This document shows positions 18,706 through 26,950 of a stretch of DNA of 64,000 nt, in pieces. Each line of letters starts with the position of its first letter. The stretch's first letter is position 1. The position numbers and the translations under genes are program-made. The notes below the pieces were generated by a model. That model did not search any database, had not been told where the DNA came from, and saw only the letters and a program-made list of their open reading frames with translations. Source of the DNA: Sediminibacterium ginsengisoli (GTDB taxonomy: Bacteria; Bacteroidota; Bacteroidia; Chitinophagales; Chitinophagaceae); assembly GCF_900167075.1 (NCBI RefSeq), contig NZ_FUWH01000009.1:8586-72585 (forward strand). Direction: 5' to 3'.

Positions 18706-19956
18706 CTAAGCAAACCGGTCGGGATGGAAGGGAGCAATATCCATGCTAAGTTTCTCCTCCTCCACGATCTCCTTCACTAGTTTTCCCGTACCTGCGCCCA
18801 AACTCAGTCCCAGCATCGAATGCCCGGTTGCCATCACTACATTTTTCCATTTGCGGGTTCTGCCAAGGTATGGCAGTCCGTCTGCCGAACAGGGCCTGAA
18901 ACCATACCAGATATTCTCTACCGAAGGCATCGGTACATTGAACTGCGGGTAAAAACGTTTTACTGCATCCAGGATACCCTGTACCCTTTTCAGGCGCGGC
19001 GGTGTATTGGTTGCCGTGATTTCCATGGTGCCGCCAAAGCGGATCTTGTTGCCATCCATAGGCGTCAGTGCTACACGGCCTTCTACCAGTACGGCCGGGT
19101 GATTGAGTTTATAAGGACTGTCTTCCAGCGTAACCGAATACCCCCGGCCGCCTACCATCGGGATCTTCACAGCCATTTTTTCAGCCAGCTGGCGACTCCA
19201 GGCTCCGCCTGCCACAATAACAGTATCGGCATTATAGATGTCTTTATCCGTTTTTACACGGGTAATATTTCCATTGTTACTTTCAAAACCGATTGCTTCT
19301 TCACCCATGCAGAAACGCACGCCTTTTTGCCGGAGGTCTTCCTGCAACTGGTTCATGAGCTTATTGGGGTAAAGATGCGCGTCGCAGCGGAACCAGATGG
19401 CTCCCATCGCTTTGATCTCGGTGTGCGGCTCAAGTTCCTGCAACTGGTCATAGCTGAGGTAGGCCGTATCAGTGAGCCCGAGTTGATGCGCACGTTCCAC
19501 CAGATGGGCAGAATGGTCTGCACCAGCCTGTGTCTGGAATACTTCCAGCAGTCCTTTATGCTCATAAGCAAAATTGAACTGGGGCAGTTTACACCAGTCT
19601 TCATAAGCATACCTGCTGATCCATGCAATATCGCGCAGCGGAATGGCAGATTTTGCCACATGCTCCGGGGTAGCAATACGCATAAAACGGGTACCCCATT
19701 CTATCAGGCTCCTGCTCAACCGCGGCTGTACATAGAACGGGCTGGAAGAATTCCACATCCACTTAAGCCCCTGTTTCACAATACCGGGTGTGGCCAGCGG
19801 CACAAAATGACTCGGACATACATAACCCGCATTACCATAGGAACAGTTGCCGTTAATGCCCGACTTGTCAATGATCGTTACTTCGTGCCCTGCTTCCCTG
19901 AGGTACCAGGCACTGCTTAAACCGATGATTCCACCGCCTATGATAATGATTTGCAT
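18706..19956 (-). CDS. DadA-like FAD-dependent D-amino-acid dehydrogenase
   Basis: A 416-aa DAO-fold oxidoreductase. The N-terminal FAD-binding site is MQIIIIGGGIIGLSSAWYL (GGGIIG at 7-12), and NGNCSYGNAGYVCPSH, shared by DadA-type enzymes, follows. Near the C-terminus are NIWYGFRPCSADGLPYLGR and GHSMLGLSLGAGTGKLV, which close the FAD site. DadA oxidises D-alanine; relatives oxidise D-hydroxyproline. With a ketoglutarate-semialdehyde-type dehydrogenase 1.5 kb away, a hydroxyproline role is possible but not shown. The start is the ATG before QIIIIGGG; the longer frame adds a 37-residue non-family tail. Confidence 0.85.
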   Translation of the reverse strand: MQIIIIGGGIIGLSSAWYLREAGHEVTIIDKSGINGNCSYGNAGYVCPSHFVPLATPGIVKQGLKWMWNSSSPFYVQPRLSRSLIEWGTRFMRIATPEHVAKSAIPLRDIAWISRYAYEDWCKLPQFNFAYEHKGLLEVFQTQAGADHSAHLVERAHQLGLTDTAYLSYDQLQELEPHTEIKAMGAIWFRCDAHLYPNKLMNQLQEDLRQKGVRFCMGEEAIGFESNNGNITRVKTDKDIYNADTVIVAGGAWSRQLAEKMAVKIPMVGGRGYSVTLEDSPYKLNHPAVLVEGRVALTPMDGNKIRFGGTMEITATNTPPRLKRVQGILDAVKRFYPQFNVPMPSVENIWYGFRPCSADGLPYLGRTRKWKNVVMATGHSMLGLSLGAGTGKLVKEIVEEEKLSMDIAPFHPDRFA

Positions 19957-20132
19957 ACGTCGTTTTATTAATCGCCAACAAAATACCGCAAAATATTGCA
20001 TTGAATAGCATTTTGTTGCAGGAATCCTGTCTGTCAGGGAAAACAATGGGATTAAGATTCCCGTCAAAAGCAGGGAATCAATACCGTGGAAAAGCTGGGT
20101 TCCAGGGATATGCCGCGCCTGCCGATTTTCAT

Positions 20133-20140
20133 TACATTTG
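20133..20140 (+). promoter_or_regulatory. Bacteroidetes -7 element for fatty-acid hydroxylase gene
   Basis: Exact TACATTTG, 24 bases before the ATG of METYGK. It overlaps an alternative upstream start codon, and so argues for the shorter protein. Confidence 0.6.
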
Positions 20141-20164
20141 TTTTACCAGACCCCTGTACATTAC

Positions 20165-21430
20165 ATGGAGACTTACGGAAAAATATTGCTGATTGCCATG
20201 CCGGTTTTCCTCGGGCTCGTCCTGCTGGAGAAATGGTATGGCTGGTACCGTGGCAAAGAGACCGTACGCAGTATGGACATGTTATCCAGTCTCAGTTCCG
20301 GCATTACTAATGTAACCAAAGATGTGCTCGGACTGAGCATTGCCATCATCAGCTATCACTGGATGCTCGCTCATCTTGCACTGGTTCAGACCCCGCCGGT
20401 TTTTCTCACTTACCTGATCGCTTTTCTCGCGCTCGACCTTTCCGGTTACTGGGTGCACAGAATCAGTCATGAATACAATATCTTCTGGAATAACCACCTG
20501 ATCCATCACAGCAGCGAGGATTTCAACCTGGCCTGCGCCTTAAGACAAAGCATCTCTGTTTTTGTGCGATTATTTACCGTGTTCCTCTTACCCGCAGCAT
20601 TGCTCGGTGTGCCCGAACAGGTGATTGCCGTTGTAGCACCGCTGCATCTGTTTGCGCAGTTCTGGTATCATACGGAACATATTCGCCGTATGGGCTGGCT
20701 GGAAAAGATCATTGTTACACCCTCGCATCACCGGGTGCATCATGCCATCAACAAAGAATATTTAGATAAGAATTATGGTCAGATCCTGATCATCTGGGAC
20801 AAACTTTTCGGTACTTACCAGGAAGAACTGGAAACCGTTCCTGCGGTATACGGTATTACAAGACCCGTTCAGACCTGGAACCCGATCCGGATTAATTTCA
20901 TGCATGTGGGATTACTGTTCAGGGATGCCTGGTATACCCGACATCTGAAAGACAAATTCCGGATCTGGCTGATGCCCACAGGCTGGCGTCCGGCCGATGT
21001 AGCTGAACGTTTCCCTGTTCACAAGATCGAAGATGTATACCGTTTCGATAAGTATGAACCCTCCACAAACAGGCTGCTCATGGGCTGGACCTGGATACAA
21101 TTCATGCTGCTGCTGCTTTTCGTGAGTTATCTTTTTGCCAACATCACCAGCATCGGCAGCCCGGGTATTTTTGTGTATGGCGGCTTTATTTTCCTTTGTG
21201 TATATGCGTTCACTGAACTGATGGACCTGCACCCCTTTGCGTGGATATGGGAACTTTTAAAAGATGTGTATGCCTGCTCGGTATTATACCTGACAGGCGA
21301 CTGGTTTGGTATTTCAGCGCATGCAAAAGGATTGGTTCCTTCACTTGCGGCTTATTTTATCCTTTCCGCGCTGATCACTGTATTCGTTTCATTGCAGACG
21401 AAAAAACGCATTACAGCATTACAGTTATAA
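20165..21430 (+). CDS. Sterol desaturase / fatty acid hydroxylase family membrane protein
   Basis: A 421-aa integral membrane protein of the di-iron FA_hydroxylase superfamily. The iron-binding histidine clusters are visible: HRISHEYNIFWNNHLIHHSSEDFN (HxxxH and HxxHH), HLFAQFWYHTEHI and SHHRVHH. Four or more hydrophobic segments lie in the first half. After the catalytic half comes a ~150-aa region with three more hydrophobic segments (about 305-415), longer than minimal family members. The substrate is probably a lipid or carotenoid-like molecule but cannot be told from sequence. It lies between two oppositely oriented oxidoreductase genes, and its stop is five bases from the next gene's stop. 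Confidence 0.85.
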   Translation: METYGKILLIAMPVFLGLVLLEKWYGWYRGKETVRSMDMLSSLSSGITNVTKDVLGLSIAIISYHWMLAHLALVQTPPVFLTYLIAFLALDLSGYWVHRISHEYNIFWNNHLIHHSSEDFNLACALRQSISVFVRLFTVFLLPAALLGVPEQVIAVVAPLHLFAQFWYHTEHIRRMGWLEKIIVTPSHHRVHHAINKEYLDKNYGQILIIWDKLFGTYQEELETVPAVYGITRPVQTWNPIRINFMHVGLLFRDAWYTRHLKDKFRIWLMPTGWRPADVAERFPVHKIEDVYRFDKYEPSTNRLLMGWTWIQFMLLLLFVSYLFANITSIGSPGIFVYGGFIFLCVYAFTELMDLHPFAWIWELLKDVYACSVLYLTGDWFGISAHAKGLVPSLAAYFILSALITVFVSLQTKKRITALQL

Positions 21431-21435
21431 TCACA

Positions 21436-22887
21436 TCAACGCGTCCATTCATTGTTGACCAGCCGCCAGATCCCGAGCGGATTTCCGTTCTGCAATGCAG
21501 GCGGCAGTAAAGTTTGGGGACAGTTCTGGTAACAGACAGGCCTTACCCATCTTTTAATACCATTGATACCTACTGCGGTAAAACGGCTATCTGTAGTGGC
21601 AGGAAAAGGGCCGCCATGCACCATACTGTTGCATACCGTTACGCCGGTTGGTACTCCGTTGAAAATGATGCGGCCTGCAATACTTTCAGCCAGCGCGCGC
21701 ATGGAAGCATGTTCGGTAAAATCTTTTTCGGTTCCCATGAGCGAAGTAGTGAGTTGTCCTGCAAGTGAACGCCATACTTTCTGCAACTGATCCAGATCCG
21801 TGCAACGCACTATGATAGCATAGGGGCCGAATACCTCTTCATGCAGCAAAGGATTTGAGAGGAATGCGGTACCATCTGTTTCCGCCAGTGTAGGCCAGGC
21901 TTCTCCGGCTCCCGGTTCTGTACTACTATGCCCAACTACATTTACACCGGTCTGCTGTAAGGCTTTTTCCATTTTTGCGTGATACGCTTTGTAAATGCCT
22001 TCATGCAGCATGGGCTGCGGAATTGCAGCTGCGATCTCTTTTTCGGCTTCTGCTATAAAACGGGAAAGTCCTTCGCTTTCTATGCCCAGTACAATCCCGG
22101 GATTGGTACAGAATTGCCCCATGCCCAATACAACCGATGCAATGTATTGCCTGGCCAGTTCTTCTGCATTTTTTTCGAGGGTATCGGGTAAAAGTATGAT
22201 GGGATTGGTACTGCCCATTTCTGCAAAAACCGGTATCGGATTTTTTCTGGCGGCAGCATGATCATACAATGCCTTACCACCTGCGAAAGAACCGGTAAAG
22301 CCAACGGCCGCGGTAGCTGCATGTTTTACCAGCGACTCTCCTGCTTCAAAAGAACCGTCTTCCACATGCTGGAATACATGCGGCGGCATTCCGGAACTGA
22401 ATATGGCATCCTTTATCGCCTTGTGCACCAGCTGCGAGGTTTTGAGATGAGCTGGATGTGCTTTTACAACAACAGCACAACCCGCAGCCAGCGCACTTGC
22501 CGTATCTCCGCCAGCTGTGGAGTAGGCAAATGGAAAATTGCTGGCCCCGAATACCACTACGGGTCCTAAAGGAATCAGCATTTTGCGGATGTCTGGCTTT
22601 GCCGGATTAACAGTGGCATCAGCGGTATCAACGGTTGCTTCCACCCAGCTGCCTTCACGCAACAGCGCTGCGAACATGCGGAGCTGCATGGTAGTGCGTG
22701 CCCGTTCGCTCACCAGCCGGGCTTGGGGCAAATGTGTTTCTTCTGCCGCCTGCCCAATCAGTGCTGCACCTGCCGCTTCCATATTGGCCGCGATCGTTTC
22801 CAGGAAAACTGCTTTCTGTTCTGCTTTTGTTTCCCGGTATTGCTGGAAAGCAATTGCCGCCTGCTGCATGATATTATCGATGCTCAT
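21436..22887 (-). CDS. NADP-type aldehyde dehydrogenase, alpha-ketoglutarate semialdehyde dehydrogenase-like
   Basis: A 483-aa ALDH. The cofactor region reads PLGPVVVFGASNFPFAYSTAGGDTASALAAGCAVVVKAHPAH, the pattern of the ketoglutaric-semialdehyde subgroup. The catalytic Glu is in FAEMGSTNP and the catalytic Cys in GMGQFCTNPG. The N-terminus is about 25-30 residues shorter than many family members, and no earlier in-frame start is seen. Such enzymes finish hydroxyproline, arabinose or glucarate breakdown by making 2-oxoglutarate. The nearby DadA-like enzyme makes hydroxyproline the most attractive substrate, but the epimerase and deaminase genes are not in this window. Confidence 0.87.
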   Translation of the reverse strand: MSIDNIMQQAAIAFQQYRETKAEQKAVFLETIAANMEAAGAALIGQAAEETHLPQARLVSERARTTMQLRMFAALLREGSWVEATVDTADATVNPAKPDIRKMLIPLGPVVVFGASNFPFAYSTAGGDTASALAAGCAVVVKAHPAHLKTSQLVHKAIKDAIFSSGMPPHVFQHVEDGSFEAGESLVKHAATAAVGFTGSFAGGKALYDHAAARKNPIPVFAEMGSTNPIILLPDTLEKNAEELARQYIASVVLGMGQFCTNPGIVLGIESEGLSRFIAEAEKEIAAAIPQPMLHEGIYKAYHAKMEKALQQTGVNVVGHSSTEPGAGEAWPTLAETDGTAFLSNPLLHEEVFGPYAIIVRCTDLDQLQKVWRSLAGQLTTSLMGTEKDFTEHASMRALAESIAGRIIFNGVPTGVTVCNSMVHGGPFPATTDSRFTAVGINGIKRWVRPVCYQNCPQTLLPPALQNGNPLGIWRLVNNEWTR

Positions 22888-22943
22888 ACTGTTTTTTTTA
22901 TTGTATTGAAAAAATAGTACCCACCCTTCACCTGTGTCTAATA

Positions 22944-22976
22944 AAAAAGGCTTTACTGCAACAATAAAGCCTTTTT
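22944..22976 (-). terminator. Intrinsic terminator after rimO
   Basis: Twelve-base arms AAAAAGGCTTTA / TAAAGCCTTTTT with a nine-base loop. T-rich on both strands, but placed just past the rimO stop. Confidence 0.85.
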
Positions 22977-22988
22977 CTTTGCTGAACC

Positions 22989-24302
22989 TTATGGTTCTGT
23001 TACTTCCCCTTCCAGGTCGTAGTCGTATGCTTTTGTGATCTTAACCTGTACAAAATCTCCGATCTGCAGTTTTTTCTTCGAATGGATCACCACTTCATTA
23101 TCCACTTCCACGCTGTCGAATTCTGTGCGGCCGAGGTAACGTCCGGCTTCTTTTTTGTCGATCAGTACTTTGAACACCTTGCCTACTTTCTCCTGGTTCT
23201 TTTCATAACTGATCTCCTGCTGTACTTCCATCACTTCCTGCGCACGTGCTGCTTTTTCTTCGGCAGGTACATCATCCGTCATGTCATATGCGCTGGTATT
23301 TTCCTCATGGCTGTAATTGAAAATCCCTACGCGGTCGAAGCGATGTTCTGCGAGGAATGATTTCAATTCTTCTATATCATCCTGTGTTTCTCCCGGAAAA
23401 CCTGCGATCAGCGTTGTTCGCAGGCAGATGCCGGGTACACGTTTCCTGATCTCGTGGATAAGTTCGGTCATTTCCTCGCGGGTAATGTTGCGGCGCATGG
23501 CTTTGAGCATGTTATTGCTGGCATGCTGCAAAGGCATATCCAGGTATTTGCAGATATTATCGCGCTCGCGCATTACATCCAGTATCTCCATCGGGAATTT
23601 ACTTGGGTAAGCATAGTGCAGACGGATCCATTCCAGCCCTTTCACATCTGCCAGCGCATTCATCAAACGTGGTAATTCCCTCTTTTTGTAGATATCCAGT
23701 CCGTAATAGGTCAGTTCCTGTGCAATCAGCATGATCTCTTTCACACCCTTTTTCACAAGACTCTCCGCCTCGGCAACCAGGTCTTCTATAGTGCGGCTCA
23801 CGTGCTGTCCGCGCATCAGCGGAATAGCGCAGAATGAGCAGGTACGGTTACAGCCTTCGCTGATCTTCAGGTAAGCATAATGTTGCGGTGTGCTCAAAAA
23901 ACGTTCCCCTACCAGCTCTTTTTTATAATCAGCATCGAATCTTTTCAGGATCAGGGGTAATTCCATGGTTCCGAACCAGGCGTCCACTTCGGGCATTTCC
24001 GCCTCGAGGTCGCCGCGGTAACGCTCACTCAGGCAGCCGGTCACATATACTTTATCCAGTTTTCCCCTCCGTTTCAGCTCAACCTGGTCCAGGATGGTGT
24101 TGATGCTTTCTTCCTTGGCCTTGTCGATAAAGCCGCAGGTATTCACCACCACGATATTGTGGTCCAGTTTTTTATTTTCATGCACCACGGCAATATCATT
24201 CGCTGCCAGCTGGCCACTCAGCACTTCACTGTCAACCAGGTTTTTACTGCAGCCAAGGGTAATGATATTAACCTTGTCTTTCTTTAAGCTTCGCACTTTC
24301 AT
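22989..24302 (-). CDS. rimO: Ribosomal protein S12 methylthiotransferase RimO
   Basis: Radical-SAM enzyme that beta-methylthiolates Asp of ribosomal protein S12. The 437-aa product has the order UPF0004 (ITLGCSKNLVDSEVLSG, VVVNTCGFIDKAKEES, VTGCLSERY, giving the three auxiliary-cluster Cys), the radical SAM core (CNRTCSFCAIP, CxxxCxxC) and a C-terminal TRAM domain (EVDNEVVIHSKKKLQIGDFVQVKIT). The CSKNLVDSE signature separates RimO from the tRNA enzyme MiaB. The start is the ATG before KVRSLKK, which sits six bases from an exact promoter element. Confidence 0.95.
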   Translation of the reverse strand: MKVRSLKKDKVNIITLGCSKNLVDSEVLSGQLAANDIAVVHENKKLDHNIVVVNTCGFIDKAKEESINTILDQVELKRRGKLDKVYVTGCLSERYRGDLEAEMPEVDAWFGTMELPLILKRFDADYKKELVGERFLSTPQHYAYLKISEGCNRTCSFCAIPLMRGQHVSRTIEDLVAEAESLVKKGVKEIMLIAQELTYYGLDIYKKRELPRLMNALADVKGLEWIRLHYAYPSKFPMEILDVMRERDNICKYLDMPLQHASNNMLKAMRRNITREEMTELIHEIRKRVPGICLRTTLIAGFPGETQDDIEELKSFLAEHRFDRVGIFNYSHEENTSAYDMTDDVPAEEKAARAQEVMEVQQEISYEKNQEKVGKVFKVLIDKKEAGRYLGRTEFDSVEVDNEVVIHSKKKLQIGDFVQVKITKAYDYDLEGEVTEP

Positions 24303-24308
24303 AAGCGG

Positions 24309-24316
24309 CAAAATTA
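24309..24316 (-). promoter_or_regulatory. Bacteroidetes -7 element for rimO
   Basis: Exact TAATTTTG on the minus strand, six bases before the rimO ATG. The transcription start would fall at or very near the start codon. Confidence 0.55.
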
Positions 24317-24409
24317 CCTCAAATTGCTGAACAAGAGAAAAGCAGCTTTATGAGATATACAGCCACATAACATTTTTTCCTAATTTAGGCTGTCCAATAA
24401 CTGACCTGC

Positions 24410-25462
24410 ATGAAGAACGTTTACAAAGCGGTTTCCGGCATTCCTTTTTTATCCCGTAGTTATACTGCAAAATTTCTTTTTATTGCATTTATCGGTATTC
24501 ATATTCCGCTGATCGTACTCATCATTGTGATCAGTTCCGGTTTTATTCAGCTTACGGGCTGGCAGGTAGTTCTCACCACTCTTTTTGCCACTCTGGCTGC
24601 TACCGCTGCTACGCTGCTGGCTCTGCGCGGATTGCTCTGGCCGCTCAACCAGGCACAGTCGGCTTTGAGCGATTATGTTAAAAAAGAGAAACTCCCCGAA
24701 CTTCCCGTTAATTATACAGATGAAGCCGGCCTCTTACTGAAAGAAATCCAGCATACCCTTCATGAACAGGATAAACTATTACAGGAAAGAAGCGAACTCG
24801 TTACCCTTTTCTCTCACGATATCCGTTCACCGCTGGCTACGCTCGACAGCCTTGCACACCTGATAGAACTTGAAACGGATCTGTCGCGCACAAAAAAACA
24901 TGCTGCCACTATGAAGCAGACAGCAAGGCAACAGCTGAAATTACTCGAAGATATTCTGCAGATGCTGCGTCTCGGCCATCCCGCCGCCTTCAATACCGAT
25001 CATGCGGAAGCATTGGCGCTGGTTATACAGGATGCGGTTGAACAGCATCAATTCAAGGCTAAGGAAAAAAATGTACAGATCATAACGGGTGATCTGCCAC
25101 AAACCATGCTCTATTGCAGCCCCAATCTTTTATGTCAGGCCATCAGCAATCTCATTGGCAACGCCGTAAAATTCTCGCATCCGGGCAACATTGTTGAGAT
25201 AGAAGCCGGACTTAACAGCCGGAAAGAAGCTTTTATACGGATCTCAGATAAAGGAATCGGGTTCAACCCGGCAGATACTGCAGATCTGTTCGGACGATTC
25301 TCCGGAAAAAGACAAAGCGGAACGGCCGGGGAAAAGTCTACCGGACTGGGGTTATACCTTACCAGGCAAATTCTCCGGCGTCATGGTGGCGAAGTAACCG
25401 CCTGCAGCGAAGGTAAAGGCAGAGGCGCGGTGTTTACGATCACACTGCCGGTTGTTCACTGA
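24410..25462 (+). CDS. Sensor histidine kinase (orphan)
   Basis: A 350-aa kinase with two close N-terminal membrane segments (about residues 22-44 and 50-72) and almost no periplasmic loop, so it likely senses within the membrane or cytoplasm. A short linker leads to the HisKA box LFSHDIRSPLATLDSL (phosphoacceptor in SHD). The HATPase_c domain shows the N box (AISNLIGNAVKFSHPGN), G1 (DKGIGFNP), the F-like LFGRFSGK and G2 (STGLGLYLTRQILRRHGG). No response regulator is adjacent. The 3' end overlaps the convergent GNAT gene by 23 bases. Confidence 0.9.
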   Translation: MKNVYKAVSGIPFLSRSYTAKFLFIAFIGIHIPLIVLIIVISSGFIQLTGWQVVLTTLFATLAATAATLLALRGLLWPLNQAQSALSDYVKKEKLPELPVNYTDEAGLLLKEIQHTLHEQDKLLQERSELVTLFSHDIRSPLATLDSLAHLIELETDLSRTKKHAATMKQTARQQLKLLEDILQMLRLGHPAAFNTDHAEALALVIQDAVEQHQFKAKEKNVQIITGDLPQTMLYCSPNLLCQAISNLIGNAVKFSHPGNIVEIEAGLNSRKEAFIRISDKGIGFNPADTADLFGRFSGKRQSGTAGEKSTGLGLYLTRQILRRHGGEVTACSEGKGRGAVFTITLPVVH

Positions 25463-25958
25463 GAGGCCGGGCAATACGATACATATACAAGGGTTTATGC
25501 TGCTGCAGATCTGCATGAAACATATAACCTGCTTTCCGTAACACTTTCTGTGAAGCGGTATTTTCTTTTTCTGTGATGGCCATCAGGAAAGGATCGGGCC
25601 TGTTGCGGAAGAAAAAATCTGTTCCACCCATCAGCATTTCAAGCGCATATCCTTTACCCTGGAATGCCGGCAGCAGGCCATAGCCGATATGCATACCGTC
25701 TTCACCGGGAATCTGCAGTAATGAAAATGTGCCGACAAAACGCTTTGTTTCTTTTTCGCCGGTAAAATAACGTCCTGCTACATTTCCCGGATCATACAAA
25801 CTGATGTTCTCCGCAAGAAACGCATCGCAGCCTTCACGGTCTTTTGCGGGGCGGATATATTTCATCACTTCAGGATCGCCGTTGAAACTGTAAAAATCAT
25901 CGGCATCGCCTGGTGTAAACCGGCGTATGAATAGCCGTTCTGTCTGAAATAATTCCAT
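25440..25958 (-). CDS. GNAT family N-acetyltransferase (RimJ/RimL-like)
   Basis: A 172-aa acetyltransferase. It opens with the typical ETERLFIRRFTPGDADDFY of the RimJ/RimL-type Acetyltransf_3 group. The acetyl-CoA loop is GYGLLPAFQGKGYALEMLMG (Q/RxxGxG as QGKGYA), and AITEKENTASQKVLRKAGY is the conserved C-terminal signature. The substrate is unknown. It is the last gene of a tight minus-strand set with ypdA and prfC, nine bases from ypdA. The 3' end overlaps the kinase gene tail to tail. Confidence 0.88.
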   Translation of the reverse strand: MELFQTERLFIRRFTPGDADDFYSFNGDPEVMKYIRPAKDREGCDAFLAENISLYDPGNVAGRYFTGEKETKRFVGTFSLLQIPGEDGMHIGYGLLPAFQGKGYALEMLMGGTDFFFRNRPDPFLMAITEKENTASQKVLRKAGYMFHADLQQHKPLYMYRIARPLSEQPAV

Positions 25959-25967
25959 TTGTATGTA

Positions 25968-26942
25968 TTATTTAGCAGCGATAATATGACTGATGATCTT
26001 CTCAGCGTGTTCTCTCGAATTCTCGATGAAAAGACTATGCGTGTCCATCCCGCCGCAGATCACACCTGCAAGATAGATACCGGGCACATTGGTTTCGTGC
26101 GTATCCGGGTTATATGCCGGTTTACGGGTTTCATCTGCCGAAAGCTCAATCCCTGCTTTACGGAGAAAAGGCAGATCGGGCTGGTAGCCTGTAGCAGCGA
26201 TTACCATATCGTTGGCAATGGTAACAGGTCCGTCTGGTGTTTGTATATCCACTTCCGTTTCGCGGATAGCGGTAATTGTAGAATTAAAATAGGCTTTGAT
26301 GGAGCCTTCGCTGATGCGGTTCTCGATATCCGGCTTCACCCAGTATTTTACCCTTCTTCCAATCTCTCCTTTCCGGATCACCATGGTAACATCGGCACCT
26401 TTACGCCAGGTTTCCAGCGCCGCATCCACAGCTGAATTATTGGCTCCTGCTACCAGCACTTTCTGAAAGGCATAAAAATGCGGGTCATTATAATAGTGTG
26501 TTACTTTAGGCAGCTCTTCACCCGGAACATTCAGTAAATAAGGCAGGTCATGAAAACCGGTGGCAATGATCACATACTTTGCGGTAAAATGATTTCCGGC
26601 TGATGTGTTTATTTCAAATTGCCCGCTCTCTCTTACAATTGTTTCTGCTTTTTCGAACAGTCGGATATTCAATTTAGCTGCTACAGCAACACGGCGATAA
26701 TATTCCAGTGCTTCATTCCGCCCGGGTTTCGGCTGGTTGCTCACAAAGGGGATGCCGCCGATCTCCAGTCTTTCAGAAGTGGAGAAGAATGTCATGTTCA
26801 CCGGATAATGATAGAGCGAGTTCACAAGGCAGCCTTTTTCCAGCACTACGTAACCCAGACCATTGTTTTTGGCAGCCAGCGCGCAGGCCAGTCCGATAGG
26901 ACCGCCGCCAATGATAATGAGATCAGTGCTGGTCTGCTGCAT
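25968..26942 (-). CDS. ypdA: Putative bacillithiol disulfide reductase (YpdA/Bdr)
   Basis: A 324-aa NAD(P)H-dependent flavoprotein. The FAD site is DLIIIGGGPIGLACALAAKNNG, and the YpdA-specific PVNMTFFSTSERLEIGGIPF segment follows. The NADPH-binding motif is VLVAGANNSAVDAALE. It has no CxxC redox pair of the thioredoxin-reductase type, which is typical of YpdA. YpdA is reported to reduce oxidised bacillithiol. The upstream prfC lies eight bases away and the downstream GNAT gene nine, so an operon is likely. bshC elsewhere in the window supports the assignment. Confidence 0.9.
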   Translation of the reverse strand: MQQTSTDLIIIGGGPIGLACALAAKNNGLGYVVLEKGCLVNSLYHYPVNMTFFSTSERLEIGGIPFVSNQPKPGRNEALEYYRRVAVAAKLNIRLFEKAETIVRESGQFEINTSAGNHFTAKYVIIATGFHDLPYLLNVPGEELPKVTHYYNDPHFYAFQKVLVAGANNSAVDAALETWRKGADVTMVIRKGEIGRRVKYWVKPDIENRISEGSIKAYFNSTITAIRETEVDIQTPDGPVTIANDMVIAATGYQPDLPFLRKAGIELSADETRKPAYNPDTHETNVPGIYLAGVICGGMDTHSLFIENSREHAEKIISHIIAAK

Positions 26943-26950
26943 CCGGTAAT

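Noticed and set aside
18820..19920. Long open frame (366 codons) on the plus strand
   Set aside because: It is antisense to the DadA-like gene, whose FAD motifs are unmistakable. The translation lacks any family features and is rich in Cys/His from complementary codons.
22989..24302. MiaB as an alternative name for the methylthiotransferase
   Set aside because: The CSKNLVDSE signature and the TRAM C-terminus fit RimO. MiaB has a different N-terminal motif.
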